A DNA stretch of 64,000 nt from Chitinophaga sp. YR627. Lineage in GTDB: Bacteria; Bacteroidota; Bacteroidia; Chitinophagales; Chitinophagaceae. The translations under genes were made by a program, and so were the position numbers. The notes beneath the pieces are model-generated. The model was not told the origin of the DNA. It saw nothing but the letters and a program-made list of their open reading frames with translations, and searched no databases. The stretch lies in assembly GCF_900114995.1 (NCBI RefSeq), contig NZ_FOUX01000003.1:372001-436000 (forward strand), given 5' to 3'. This document shows positions 17,272 to 25,774 of the stretch, piece after piece (position 1 is the first letter of the stretch; each line of letters begins with the position of its first letter).

Positions 17272-17907
17272 TTACTTGGCCAGTCCGGCTGTATTTTGTT
17301 CACGCCATATCTTTCTCCAGCTGAAATATCCCATTACCGCCACAATGAACAGGAAAATGGTCAGCACTGCCGTCGGCAGCAGGTGCTTGTGAAATAACAG
17401 CGGTACCGCTACCAGGTTAGAGACATTCAGTACCACCCAGTTCTCGATCTTCCTTTTCGCCAGCAGCCACATACCGGCGCAGGCCGTAGCAGATACAAAA
17501 GCATCTATTACCGGAACATCTGAATTGGAATAGTTCCTGAGCAGATACCCAAACAGTGCCCAGCCGATTAACGTAATGCCGCCTGTTACCACCCACTCAT
17601 TTCGTGTAGCCCAACCAACCGGCGTTTCCGGTTCGCTTGCGCTCTTTCTGGCCCAGTGGTACCAGCCGTATACGCTCATGATAAAATAGTAAACATTCAG
17701 CGTTGCTTCGGCATACAGTTTAAACTGCTCCCTGGACAATAGGTAGGCATAGATCCCTGTGCTCACCAGTCCTGTAGGATACAGCCAGATACTATTCTGC
17801 TTACTGCATATCACACTGATAGCGCCAAACAGTGCCGCTATGATTTCCAGCCAGCTCATTTGGTGTACGCCTTCCAGCAACCCCTGATATAGTGCGTCAA
17901 AATTCAT
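17272..17907 (-). CDS. pnuC: Nicotinamide riboside transporter PnuC
   Basis: A 211-residue membrane protein with about seven hydrophobic helices. Family features include NSIWLYPTGLVSTGIYAYLL (about residue 40), the YGWYHWARK motif at about residue 80, and NWVVLNVSNLVAVPLLFHKHLLPTAVL near residue 160. PnuC proteins move nicotinamide riboside down its gradient, driven by phosphorylation inside the cell. The next gene in the same direction, 9 bp away, encodes the matching kinase. It starts 19 bp after the stop of the PNGase F gene, so all three may share a transcript. Confidence 0.93.
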   Translation of the reverse strand: MNFDALYQGLLEGVHQMSWLEIIAALFGAISVICSKQNSIWLYPTGLVSTGIYAYLLSREQFKLYAEATLNVYYFIMSVYGWYHWARKSASEPETPVGWATRNEWVVTGGITLIGWALFGYLLRNYSNSDVPVIDAFVSATACAGMWLLAKRKIENWVVLNVSNLVAVPLLFHKHLLPTAVLTIFLFIVAVMGYFSWRKIWREQNTAGLAK

Positions 17908-17926
17908 CCTGCTAAGTTATATGGCA

Positions 17927-19600
17927 TTATTTCTCTCCCAGTAAACTACCTGATACGTTCCAGGCACTGAAACTGTTTCCTTCTCTTTCTCCCAGGGGGA
18001 TCTTCACTTTGAAAGTATGTACACCCGGTGTCAGATCGGGCAAAGGTATGGTAACCGGTTCAGTTACACTACCCGGGCACCAGTTGGATCGGCTCAGATC
18101 AGAAGAAGAAAGTCCGTTACCGAAATTACCTGATGACGGATTCGATAAACGGAAGTTACCACAGTCCGTTCTCCATGGAATGAAGTGGTATACCCGTTTG
18201 CCATCTACAAAGATCTCGTTCAGCTTCTGGTTGAACTCATCTCCGCCGCCCCAGCCACCATGACCGGTAGAAGTATAGCGCAAACGCAGGTTCTTCAGTC
18301 CGGCTGGTACATTTACTGTTACCTCCAGAGAATCTTTCCCGAACATGGTCCCATACTCCTGACTGGCCATTTCCATCAGGTTGGTCGTATTGAATATCGG
18401 CATGATGAAGTGTTCCTTATGGGTCGTATCCTGGTCATTATCTCCCGGATAGTACTTCAGACGCAGACTCACCTTATGCCCACCTTTATCATAGTTACCC
18501 ACAAATATGCCGATCCATACCTCGCCGTTCAGACGTGGCTGAAGCTCTGTAATATCCTGACGGTACACCGCAGAATCAGCCCACTGGTATCCTTTGATCT
18601 TTACTTTCTGATTGTAGTGATGCACGCCGAACGGTGTAAAGAAGCGCATCAGTTCGAGGGTAGGGAGGTAGTCGTCAGTAGCGGTCACCCCGCGGTATTT
18701 CTCATGATATACCGGCAGTGCGTTTACGCCGTTTTTCAGTCCATCCAGGAAAGACTGCTTTTTATCCTTCGGGATCATAAACACGGATCCGGTACGGTCG
18801 TACGCATCTCCGTTGGAGTATTGCGCCACTTCTGCAAACACGGTACCTGCGTTCAGCGCAGGCAGGTTTACCTTTTTCAGGATCACGGTTCCGCCGGCAT
18901 AATGGTAAGTCACGTTCTCCTGCTCTCCGGCCGGGTCATGGTGCTCGTTCCCCCAGCTGATCTGCTCCTGGTTGAAGATACTGATGGTGGTGAACCTGTT
19001 TTCTATGACCTGGCGCAGGTAAGTGGCATCATCTACCATCTGTCCCATAGCAACAGGCCATTGCAGTTCTTCGTCCTTGATATTACGCAGGTCCACTTTC
19101 GTAGCAATGTATTCTGAATTACCATTACGAATGGATCTTAGTACCAGGCCAAGACCAGGTGCATACCCCTGCACCGGGGTGCCTTTAAACGGTAATGCAT
19201 TGGTATACCAGACATCTATGCTGTTGGAGCGTACGACCAGTTTCGCCTTTTTACAGGGGTATCCCAGTATGGTGTCGGTACCCGGCACTAATTCAGCCTG
19301 TTCGTAATCAGCAAATGCCTTCTTAAATGTCAGCAGGTGTCCATCTTTGTCGCTGATCTGCTGGAAAGTAGCTTTCGCCTTGTTATCCAGCAATTGTAAT
19401 TCCTTTTTGTTCACTGCGTTCAGCGGCTGAAACCGGGCTCTATCTCCTTTGATGATGAGTTGAATACTGCCATCCGGCATATCCTTACCATTGTACTTAA
19501 AAGCATAGGTAACCTCGACGCCGGGTTGTGCAGACCTGGACTGCGCCAGTGCGGTTCCTGTGACGAGCAGGGTCATCCACACGAATGAAAATTTCCTCAT
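17927..19600 (-). CDS. Secreted peptide-N-glycosidase F family protein with N-terminal GLPGLI-like domain
   Basis: A 557-residue protein with a signal peptide (MRKFSFVWMTLLVTGTALAQ). Residues about 25-190 resemble the GLPGLI domain of Bacteroidota (VTYAFKYNGKDM, TDTILGYPCKKAKLV, GLGLVLRSIRNG). From about residue 215 it is PNGase F-like: the two eight-stranded domains end in TSTGHGGWGGGDEFNQK and VYHFIPWRTDCGNFRLSNPS, nearly diagnostic for PNGase F. It should release N-glycans from Asn of glycoproteins outside the cytoplasm. It lies immediately upstream of pnuC and a NadR-like kinase on the same strand; the metabolic connection is not obvious. Confidence 0.9.
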   Translation of the reverse strand: MRKFSFVWMTLLVTGTALAQSRSAQPGVEVTYAFKYNGKDMPDGSIQLIIKGDRARFQPLNAVNKKELQLLDNKAKATFQQISDKDGHLLTFKKAFADYEQAELVPGTDTILGYPCKKAKLVVRSNSIDVWYTNALPFKGTPVQGYAPGLGLVLRSIRNGNSEYIATKVDLRNIKDEELQWPVAMGQMVDDATYLRQVIENRFTTISIFNQEQISWGNEHHDPAGEQENVTYHYAGGTVILKKVNLPALNAGTVFAEVAQYSNGDAYDRTGSVFMIPKDKKQSFLDGLKNGVNALPVYHEKYRGVTATDDYLPTLELMRFFTPFGVHHYNQKVKIKGYQWADSAVYRQDITELQPRLNGEVWIGIFVGNYDKGGHKVSLRLKYYPGDNDQDTTHKEHFIMPIFNTTNLMEMASQEYGTMFGKDSLEVTVNVPAGLKNLRLRYTSTGHGGWGGGDEFNQKLNEIFVDGKRVYHFIPWRTDCGNFRLSNPSSGNFGNGLSSSDLSRSNWCPGSVTEPVTIPLPDLTPGVHTFKVKIPLGEREGNSFSAWNVSGSLLGEK

Positions 19601-19645
19601 AAGTATAAGTGTATCCTATTTATGGCTAAAGATACAGGTATAAAT

Positions 19646-19679
19646 AAAAAAGCACAGTCCAAAGACTGCGCTCTTTTTT
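19646..19679. terminator. Hairpin terminator downstream of nfu
   Basis: AAAAAAGCACAGTC pairs with GACTGCGCTCTTTTTT around a short loop, with one mismatch. On the minus strand it ends with a T-run and would stop transcription from nfu before the PNGase F gene. Confidence 0.75.
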
Positions 19680-19705
19680 AACACTATCATTCTCTCAACT
19701 ATGGC

Positions 19706-20305
19706 TTATTCTGCTTCTGCCACTACTTCTTTCACTTCCGGGATCATACGCTTCATCATGCCTTCAATACCGGCTTTCAGCGTGATCATAGAAGATGGGC
19801 AGCCTGAACAGGAACCCTGCAGCATCAACGTCACAGTACCGTCGTCGTAATCTTTAAACTGAATAGCACCGCCGTCCATTTCAACCGCTGGTTTCACGTA
19901 GTTCTCAAGTAATTCCTTGATACGTTTTACCACATCGGTATCATCTGCACTTACTTCATTGGTTGCGGCAGCTTTTGTAACCACTATTTCTTCTTCGTTA
20001 ATAACGGGACGGTTATTATCTTCCAGATATTCCTTCAGGAAGGCTTTTATAGTAGGTATAATATCGTTCCAGTCGGTGTCAGGGGTCTTCGTCAGGGTAA
20101 TGAAATTAGCCATGATGAACACGCCTCTGATAAACGGAAAACTGAACAGCTCAACAGCCAGTGGTGATGGCTTCGCACTCGCTTCATCAGGAAAATCGAT
20201 GTGCTTACCAGGATACAACAGTTTGTTCGCTACAAACTTCATTGTTTCCGGATTGGGTGTCATTTCTGTATATATACTGATTATGGGATTGCCTGTTTTG
20301 ATCAT
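19706..20305 (-). CDS. Nfu-type iron-sulfur cluster scaffold (NifU C-terminal domain)
   Basis: A 199-residue protein. Residues about 8-95 are an Nfu N-terminal domain (IYTEMTPNPETMKFVANKLL, FPFIRGVFIMANFITLTK), and residues about 125-195 the NifU C-terminal domain (LENYVKPAVEMDGGAIQFKDYDDGTVTLML), with the cluster-binding CxxC at Cys166/Cys169 (CSGCPSS). It carries a 4Fe-4S cluster and delivers it to target enzymes in the cytoplasm; NadA and the glutamate synthase in this window are the kind of clients such a scaffold serves, but no direct link is shown. It is a single gene with its own promoter and terminator. Confidence 0.93.
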   Translation of the reverse strand: MIKTGNPIISIYTEMTPNPETMKFVANKLLYPGKHIDFPDEASAKPSPLAVELFSFPFIRGVFIMANFITLTKTPDTDWNDIIPTIKAFLKEYLEDNNRPVINEEEIVVTKAAATNEVSADDTDVVKRIKELLENYVKPAVEMDGGAIQFKDYDDGTVTLMLQGSCSGCPSSMITLKAGIEGMMKRMIPEVKEVVAEAE

Positions 20306-20330
20306 AGTACACTAAACTTTTATGATGGGA

Positions 20331-20338
20331 CAAAGGTA
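20331..20338 (-). promoter_or_regulatory. -7 box of nfu
   Basis: TACCTTTG on the minus strand fits TAnnTTTG, 25 bp before the ATG at 20305. The nearest TTTG upstream is only 14 bp away, so the -33 element is uncertain. The same octamer precedes mnmG and feoA. Confidence 0.5.
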
Positions 20339-20569
20339 GCAACTTTCACTCACAAACTCACCAGAATGAGCCGTAATAGGTATCGAATTTTACAATGCGG
20401 ATATAGATAAATTTTGATGCATAGGTGCTTTTTTCCGATCCGGACTGCTTTCCGGCACCGTTTGTGCTGCTTAAGGAACTTCACTAACCGCATTCCGTCC
20501 CCGGGATTGGTTAAATGATTGGTTTTGTTATTTTCGCAGTTTTCAGGTCTTAACCTACATACTAGTCGA

Positions 20570-22099
20570 ATGTTGAAGTATTTATTGGGTGTTGCGCTGT
20601 TGCTAACGGGTATCTTCAGCCGGGCAAAAGCACAATTGCCACCTAAAAGGGAATTTCGTGCAGTCTGGATTGCCACGGTGGAAAACATCGACTGGCCCTC
20701 ACGGAAGGGTTTACCGGTCGAAACACAGAAACAGGAATTTATTAACCTCCTCGATAAGCATCAACGCAACGGGATGAATGCCGTTATTGTGCAGATCCGC
20801 CCGGCGGCCGACGCATTCTACGATTCTCCATTCGAACCCTGGTCCGAATACCTCAGCGGGGTACAGGGACAGGCGCCTAATCCATATTATGATCCCCTTC
20901 GCTTTATGCTGGAGGAAACACATAAAAGAGGCATGGAATTCCATGCCTGGTTCAATCCTTACCGCGCAGTCATCCGCAATGCCTCCGCCAATCACATCTC
21001 CCGTATGCGCCCGCAGTGGTTTGTGAACTTTGACGGTAAAAAATACTTCGACCCGGGTATTCCCGAAGTCCGTGAATATGTCACCCAGATCATCCGCGAC
21101 GTTGTACGCCGCTATGATATTGATGCTGTGCACTTTGACGACTATTTCTATCCTTATCCGGTGCCCGGCAGGGAATTCGGCGACAACAATTCCTATCGCC
21201 AGTACGGTCGCAACATGATGAAAGATGACTGGCGCCGCTGGAACGTAGACACCATCATCCAGATGGTGAGCAAAATGATCAAGGAAGAAAAGCCCTGGGT
21301 AAAATTCGGTATCAGCCCCTTCGGCATCTGGCGTAACAAAAACAAAGACCAGGATGGTTCCTATACTACCGGTCTTTCCAACTACGACGACCTCTATGCC
21401 GATGTGCGTAAATGGTTGCAAAATGGCTGGATCGACTACGTAGCCCCGCAACTCTACTGGGAGCGTGGGCACCGTGTCGCTAACTACGAATTGCTACTCA
21501 ACTGGTGGGCGCAACACGGATACGGCCGTAATGTATACATCGGACATGGAGTATACCGCCTCCGCAGCAATGCTGCCTGGAGCATTCCCAACGAGCTACC
21601 CGTACAGATCACGGAAGTCCGTACGCTCAATACCATCCAGGGTAGCGCCTTCTACAGCGCCAAGTCCTTCAATGGCAACCCTTTAGGAATAGAAGATAGC
21701 CTCCGTAACCATTTTTATCGCTATCCGGCCCTGCGTCCGGCAATGCCCTGGATAAAAATGCCAACGCCTTTCCCACCATATTTTACAGATGCCTTTGAAC
21801 GTGCCGACGGCCTGCACCTGCACTGGGCAGATGATGATACCTCTGGGCGTACGCAACAATATGTTATATACCGCTTCAATGCCAGTGAGTCCATCAACCT
21901 GAACGATCCGGCGAAGATACTGGCCATCGTCCAGCAAATGCCTGATCCTCAATTCATAGATGCTTCTTACGTAAAAGGCAATCTGTATACCTATGTGATC
22001 ACCGCCATGAACAGGCTACAAATGGAAAGCTGGGCCAGTGACCCGCTCTATATGCGCCAGTCCGGCCGGAAAACACAATTCATATTTGACCCGGAATAG
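20570..22099 (+). CDS. Secreted GHL10-family glycoside hydrolase (YngK/DUF187-like)
   Basis: A 509-residue protein beginning with a signal peptide (MLKYLLGVALLLTGIFSRAKAQ). The open frame reaches back to 20519, but the ATG at 20570 starts exactly at the signal. Residues about 27-335 form a GHL10 TIM barrel: REFRAVWIATVENIDWPS, NAVIVQIRPAADAFYDS, FHAWFNPYRA, DIDAVHFDDYFYPYP and WIDYVAPQLYWE are family hallmarks. The last ~110 residues form a fibronectin-III-like domain. Such enzymes are thought to act on glycans, some on peptidoglycan-like polymers; the substrate here is not known. It is convergent with the PafA-like gene. Confidence 0.9.
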   Translation: MLKYLLGVALLLTGIFSRAKAQLPPKREFRAVWIATVENIDWPSRKGLPVETQKQEFINLLDKHQRNGMNAVIVQIRPAADAFYDSPFEPWSEYLSGVQGQAPNPYYDPLRFMLEETHKRGMEFHAWFNPYRAVIRNASANHISRMRPQWFVNFDGKKYFDPGIPEVREYVTQIIRDVVRRYDIDAVHFDDYFYPYPVPGREFGDNNSYRQYGRNMMKDDWRRWNVDTIIQMVSKMIKEEKPWVKFGISPFGIWRNKNKDQDGSYTTGLSNYDDLYADVRKWLQNGWIDYVAPQLYWERGHRVANYELLLNWWAQHGYGRNVYIGHGVYRLRSNAAWSIPNELPVQITEVRTLNTIQGSAFYSAKSFNGNPLGIEDSLRNHFYRYPALRPAMPWIKMPTPFPPYFTDAFERADGLHLHWADDDTSGRTQQYVIYRFNASESINLNDPAKILAIVQQMPDPQFIDASYVKGNLYTYVITAMNRLQMESWASDPLYMRQSGRKTQFIFDPE

Positions 22100-22107
22100 C
22101 GCCGGCT

Positions 22108-22164
22108 TAACATAAAAGAAGAAGGGCGTTCGCTGACAGCGAACGCCCTTCTTCTTTTATGTTA
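22108..22164. terminator. Bidirectional terminator, 27-bp perfect stem
   Basis: 22108-22134 is the exact reverse complement of 22138-22164 around a GAC loop. A/T-rich outer parts on both sides provide T-runs in either direction for the two convergent genes. Confidence 0.88.
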
Positions 22165-22170
22165 TCTCCA

Positions 22171-23808
22171 TTATTTATATACGGCCTGCACCGGTTTCCC
22201 TACAGCGCCATTCGGCATCTGTATATGCAGCATCGCCGCAATCGTAGGCGCGATATCCGCCATACTCACCATATCATTGGTATATCCATGCTTCACATGC
22301 CAGCCCATAAATACCAATGGAAGATGCGTATCATAAGGATTCCAGTTACCATGTGTCGTTCCCTTGGATGATCCGGAATACCAGCCTGGTTCAGGAATGA
22401 TGATCACTGATCCGCAACGTTTTGGATTGTATCCGTTAACAGCCATGCTCTTGATCGGTTCAGGCAGCGGACTGTTTCCCAGGTTTTCCATATCTGCCGC
22501 AAACTCAACTCCTGGTAATTTCTGCAGATACTGTACGGTTGCCTTCCTGATCGCATCATAGTCCAGTTTCTTTGCCTCAATGGTCTTCAGATCAAACCCG
22601 ATATGGTAATTCTCTGCTGTCAGCGCCAGACGTTCTGCTCCAAAACGATCCTTCAGCATGTTATTGAGTCCATCCATCATTTTACCTTCCGGAAGTCCGG
22701 CAGGAAGCTGATTCTCCTGCATGAAACCAACTGAATGTGCTGCACCGTGGTCGGCGGACAGGAACACGAGGTAATTGCCTTTACCCACTTTCAGGTCCAG
22801 GTAACGGAAGAACGCAGAAAGGTCTTTGTCAAGACGCAGATACGTATCTTCTACTTCTATAGAGTTTGGCCCGTACTTATGACCTACATAATCCGTTGAT
22901 GCACAGTTGATCGTCAGGAAGTCAGTCACAGCGCCGGCACCCAATTTATAGCCATCAATAGCCGCTTTTGCAAACTCCAGCGTCAGGGTGTTACCGGAAG
23001 GCGTGGAGCGCAGACTTCCTTTATCCTTCGGATAAATATCCTGCATGTTGTGCGGGAATGTGGCGGTTGTCTCTCCACTGAAAGTCCCTTCCCAACGCAC
23101 ATCATCAGCAGTACTCTGTACATAACTGTTGATAGGATAGAGGGTATTCCATGGTTTGGACATCAGCGCTGCCGGTACCTGGCGGGCATTGAATGCCTTT
23201 ACCCATTCCGGCAGGTCTTTCATATAAAAAGAACTGGTCACGAAGCTGGCGTTGCTGTCATCCAGCCAGAAAGCGCCATTGGCAATATGTCCTGCCGGCA
23301 GGATAGACGCCCTGTCCTTCAGCGATACGCCCACCACTTTTGAGCGGAAATTGGTAGCCAGTTTCAGTTCATCTGTAATAGTAGAAGCAAGCAGGTTACG
23401 GGGAGACATCTTACCTGCATCGGTAGTCGTGCCGATAGGTTGTACGGTTGTATCCTCTGTACAATACCAGTGGCGGCCGGTTACCTGGTCTGTCCAGTCA
23501 TTACCGGTAATACCATGGATGGCAGGTACAGAACCTGTATAGATAGTGCTGTGACCAACAGCCGTAAAGGATGGTAAGTGGGTGATAAACGTGTTTTCGC
23601 AGGTAAACCCTTCTCCCAGCATTCTTTTGAATCCGCCTGTTTCATAGCGGTCATAATAGCGGTAAAGGTAATCCCAGCGCATCTGGTCAACAACGATCCC
23701 AACTACAAGTTTAGGACGATCTACCGGCTTCTGAGCCCGGAGTGCTCCTGCCTGCAGCATGGCGCCGGTAAGCGCCAGCGCAGACAATGATTTGCAAATT
23801 CTTCTCAT
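22171..23808 (-). CDS. Secreted alkaline phosphatase, PafA-like (type I phosphodiesterase/phosphatase fold)
   Basis: A 545-residue alkaline phosphatase superfamily enzyme with a signal peptide ending LRAQ near residue 26. Metal ligand Asp is in VVGIVVDQMRWDYL, and the nucleophile Thr lies in HLPSFTAVGHSTIYTGSVPAIHGI, the PafA arrangement. Further metal motifs are STDYVGHKYGPNS, FLSADHGAAH and GTTHGNWNPYDTHLPLVFMG. It would release phosphate from organic esters in the periplasm. A TTG five codons upstream is in frame, but the ATG at 23808 is preferred. The phosphodiesterase gene 143 bp upstream on the same strand makes a phosphate/glycerophosphate scavenging role plausible. Confidence 0.92.
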   Translation of the reverse strand: MRRICKSLSALALTGAMLQAGALRAQKPVDRPKLVVGIVVDQMRWDYLYRYYDRYETGGFKRMLGEGFTCENTFITHLPSFTAVGHSTIYTGSVPAIHGITGNDWTDQVTGRHWYCTEDTTVQPIGTTTDAGKMSPRNLLASTITDELKLATNFRSKVVGVSLKDRASILPAGHIANGAFWLDDSNASFVTSSFYMKDLPEWVKAFNARQVPAALMSKPWNTLYPINSYVQSTADDVRWEGTFSGETTATFPHNMQDIYPKDKGSLRSTPSGNTLTLEFAKAAIDGYKLGAGAVTDFLTINCASTDYVGHKYGPNSIEVEDTYLRLDKDLSAFFRYLDLKVGKGNYLVFLSADHGAAHSVGFMQENQLPAGLPEGKMMDGLNNMLKDRFGAERLALTAENYHIGFDLKTIEAKKLDYDAIRKATVQYLQKLPGVEFAADMENLGNSPLPEPIKSMAVNGYNPKRCGSVIIIPEPGWYSGSSKGTTHGNWNPYDTHLPLVFMGWHVKHGYTNDMVSMADIAPTIAAMLHIQMPNGAVGKPVQAVYK

Positions 23809-23951
23809 GATAGATAATTTCAACAGTAATAAGACCTGACTATTAACGCCTTTGGTGACTTAAGGTTGTTAAATTATCTATCCTTTGAGAATTTAAATTG
23901 TATAAATAGTACCAACGGGGATATAAATTTATAAGGGTCCCCGGTCAATAC

Positions 23952-24881
23952 TTAAAATCCAGCTTCGGCAAAACGTACCGGATAATCGGAGATAATACCG
24001 TCCGCTCCCATTTCCTGCAGCTTTTTCATCTCAGTAGCTTCCTGCACCGTCCAGGGTACTACCTGGATCTTTTTGCTATGGCAAAGTGACAACAACTCCG
24101 GCGTTGTAAACTGATAGAAAGGGTTATAGAACTGCGGCGTAAATCCGAGCAATTCCAGTTGCTGTGCAGGCTTCACCTCTTTATCATAGGTAAGGAAACC
24201 CAGCGTCATATCAGGATACCTGCGGTGCAGCACCTGCAATGGACGGGGATCAAATGACTGTACGATCAGGCGTTTACCTAATGGCAGCAGGTTTTTTACC
24301 GCCATCAGTTTGTCAATATATTCTTCCGGCACGGGTTGTTCACTGCCATCCGTTTTTGCAGATGACTTGATTTCCAGTAAGTAAACCACTCCTGGCAGCT
24401 TGTGTGATTGCGTATATGCTTCCACCGAATCGATCATTTCTGACAGGAGCGGCGCATACGATTTCATTCGCTGCTGTTGCGGAAATTCAGGATATGCCTT
24501 TTCTCCGATCACAAACTCACGGATGCGGCTATAGTCCATTTTATAAAAAGTATACTCCGAACGGGAGGCCGCCGGAATCTCTGAGCCATCCGGCATAGTT
24601 GTATAAGCAGGATTGAAAGAGGCATCATGATAGACAACCACCTGACCGTCTTTCGTAATGTGCACATCAAATTCGATCGTATTCGCACCCGTCTCTATTG
24701 CTTTGATCATCGAAGGGATCGTATTCTCCGGCATCAGTCCCCGGGTTCCTCTGTGTCCTACCTTGTAAAATGTGGGTAACTGCTGCTGTGCTGTCATGGG
24801 TTTTGTGGATTTACAGGCGTTCAGACCTGTTGCTGCCAGCAGTACGCCTGCGGCCAGCATTGCTTGTTGTAAAGGTTTCAT
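23952..24881 (-). CDS. Glycerophosphodiester phosphodiesterase, lipoprotein
   Basis: A 309-residue GDPD-family enzyme with a lipoprotein signal (lipobox LNAC, Cys23). Catalytic motifs are present in order: VGHRGTRGLMPENT (about residues 42-55), IEFDVHITKDGQVVVYHD (about 75-92), then VVYLLEIKS and the C-terminal VPWTVQEATEMKKLQEMGADGIISDYP. It should hydrolyse deacylated phospholipids to glycerol-3-phosphate plus alcohol at the cell envelope. It is 73 bp downstream of glpF and is the last member of the glycerol block, which is consistent with feeding G3P or glycerol into it. Confidence 0.93.
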   Translation of the reverse strand: MKPLQQAMLAAGVLLAATGLNACKSTKPMTAQQQLPTFYKVGHRGTRGLMPENTIPSMIKAIETGANTIEFDVHITKDGQVVVYHDASFNPAYTTMPDGSEIPAASRSEYTFYKMDYSRIREFVIGEKAYPEFPQQQRMKSYAPLLSEMIDSVEAYTQSHKLPGVVYLLEIKSSAKTDGSEQPVPEEYIDKLMAVKNLLPLGKRLIVQSFDPRPLQVLHRRYPDMTLGFLTYDKEVKPAQQLELLGFTPQFYNPFYQFTTPELLSLCHSKKIQVVPWTVQEATEMKKLQEMGADGIISDYPVRFAEAGF

Positions 24882-24954
24882 CGTTTAACGTTTTCCAGCT
24901 GTTAAAGTAATATCCGGTGTATCTTTTTACTAAGCCTTCCATGTTAACTGATTA

Positions 24955-25698
24955 TTAATTCGCCCCAGCCTTCATGCAGAGGAAAAGTCCTGCTGCAAGG
25001 GCCGCTCCGGCTAATGGACCGATTATCGGGATCCAGGCATAATCCCATCCGTTGCCGCCTTTTCCTTTGACAGGTAATATGGCGTGCATCAGCCGGGGAC
25101 CAAAATCCCTGACAGGATTGATCGCATAACCTGTTGTACCACCAAGAGACAAACCAATCGCCAGCACCAAAAGGGAAACAGGCACTCCTCCCAATGATCC
25201 CATGCCAATTGGTGTCTTGTCAGCACCGAATTCCCCTTTGTCGACGATATAGAAAATGGTGAACAGCAATACAAATGTGCCGATAATCTCACTGATCAGG
25301 TTACGCCCGGTATTACGGATAGCCGGGGCCGTACAGTAACACGCCTGGATCAGACCCGGGTCTGCCGTATCATCCAGGTGATCTTTGTACATCAGCCATA
25401 CCAGGAATGCACCTGACATTGCACCCAGCAACTGGGCGATGACAAATAACGGGAACTGTGCCCAGCTAAGTTTTCCAGCCAAAGCCAGTGCCAGTGATAC
25501 TGCCGGATTCAGATGCGCACCACTGCTGGGTCCTGCGATTACCACACCGATAAATACGGCCAGTGCCCAGCCGGTGGTGATCACGATCCAGCCACCACCA
25601 TGGCCTTTTGTCTTGTTGAGGATTACGTTGGCCACTACGCCATTACCCAGCAATATCATCAACATCGTCCCCAGAAACTCTGCTATTAAGGGATTCAT
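24955..25698 (-). CDS. glpF: Glycerol facilitator/aquaglyceroporin (MIP family)
   Basis: A 247-residue MIP channel with six transmembrane segments and two pore half-helices. The first signature is GAHLNPAVSLALA; the second is GYAINPVRDFGPRLMHA, that is NPV rather than NPA, followed by the Arg-Asp pair typical of glycerol facilitators. It should pass glycerol across the inner membrane. It lies 76 bp after glpK on the same strand, so uptake and phosphorylation are coupled. The NPV variant occurs in some other MIPs and probably does not abolish transport, but that is inference. Confidence 0.93.
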   Translation of the reverse strand: MNPLIAEFLGTMLMILLGNGVVANVILNKTKGHGGGWIVITTGWALAVFIGVVIAGPSSGAHLNPAVSLALALAGKLSWAQFPLFVIAQLLGAMSGAFLVWLMYKDHLDDTADPGLIQACYCTAPAIRNTGRNLISEIIGTFVLLFTIFYIVDKGEFGADKTPIGMGSLGGVPVSLLVLAIGLSLGGTTGYAINPVRDFGPRLMHAILPVKGKGGNGWDYAWIPIIGPLAGAALAAGLFLCMKAGAN

Positions 25699-25774
25699 TG
25701 AAAGCGTTGTTTATCAGTTAGTCATTGGTGATGCACGGTCTCAGATGATAACTATGCACCGCTTACGTGAAATT

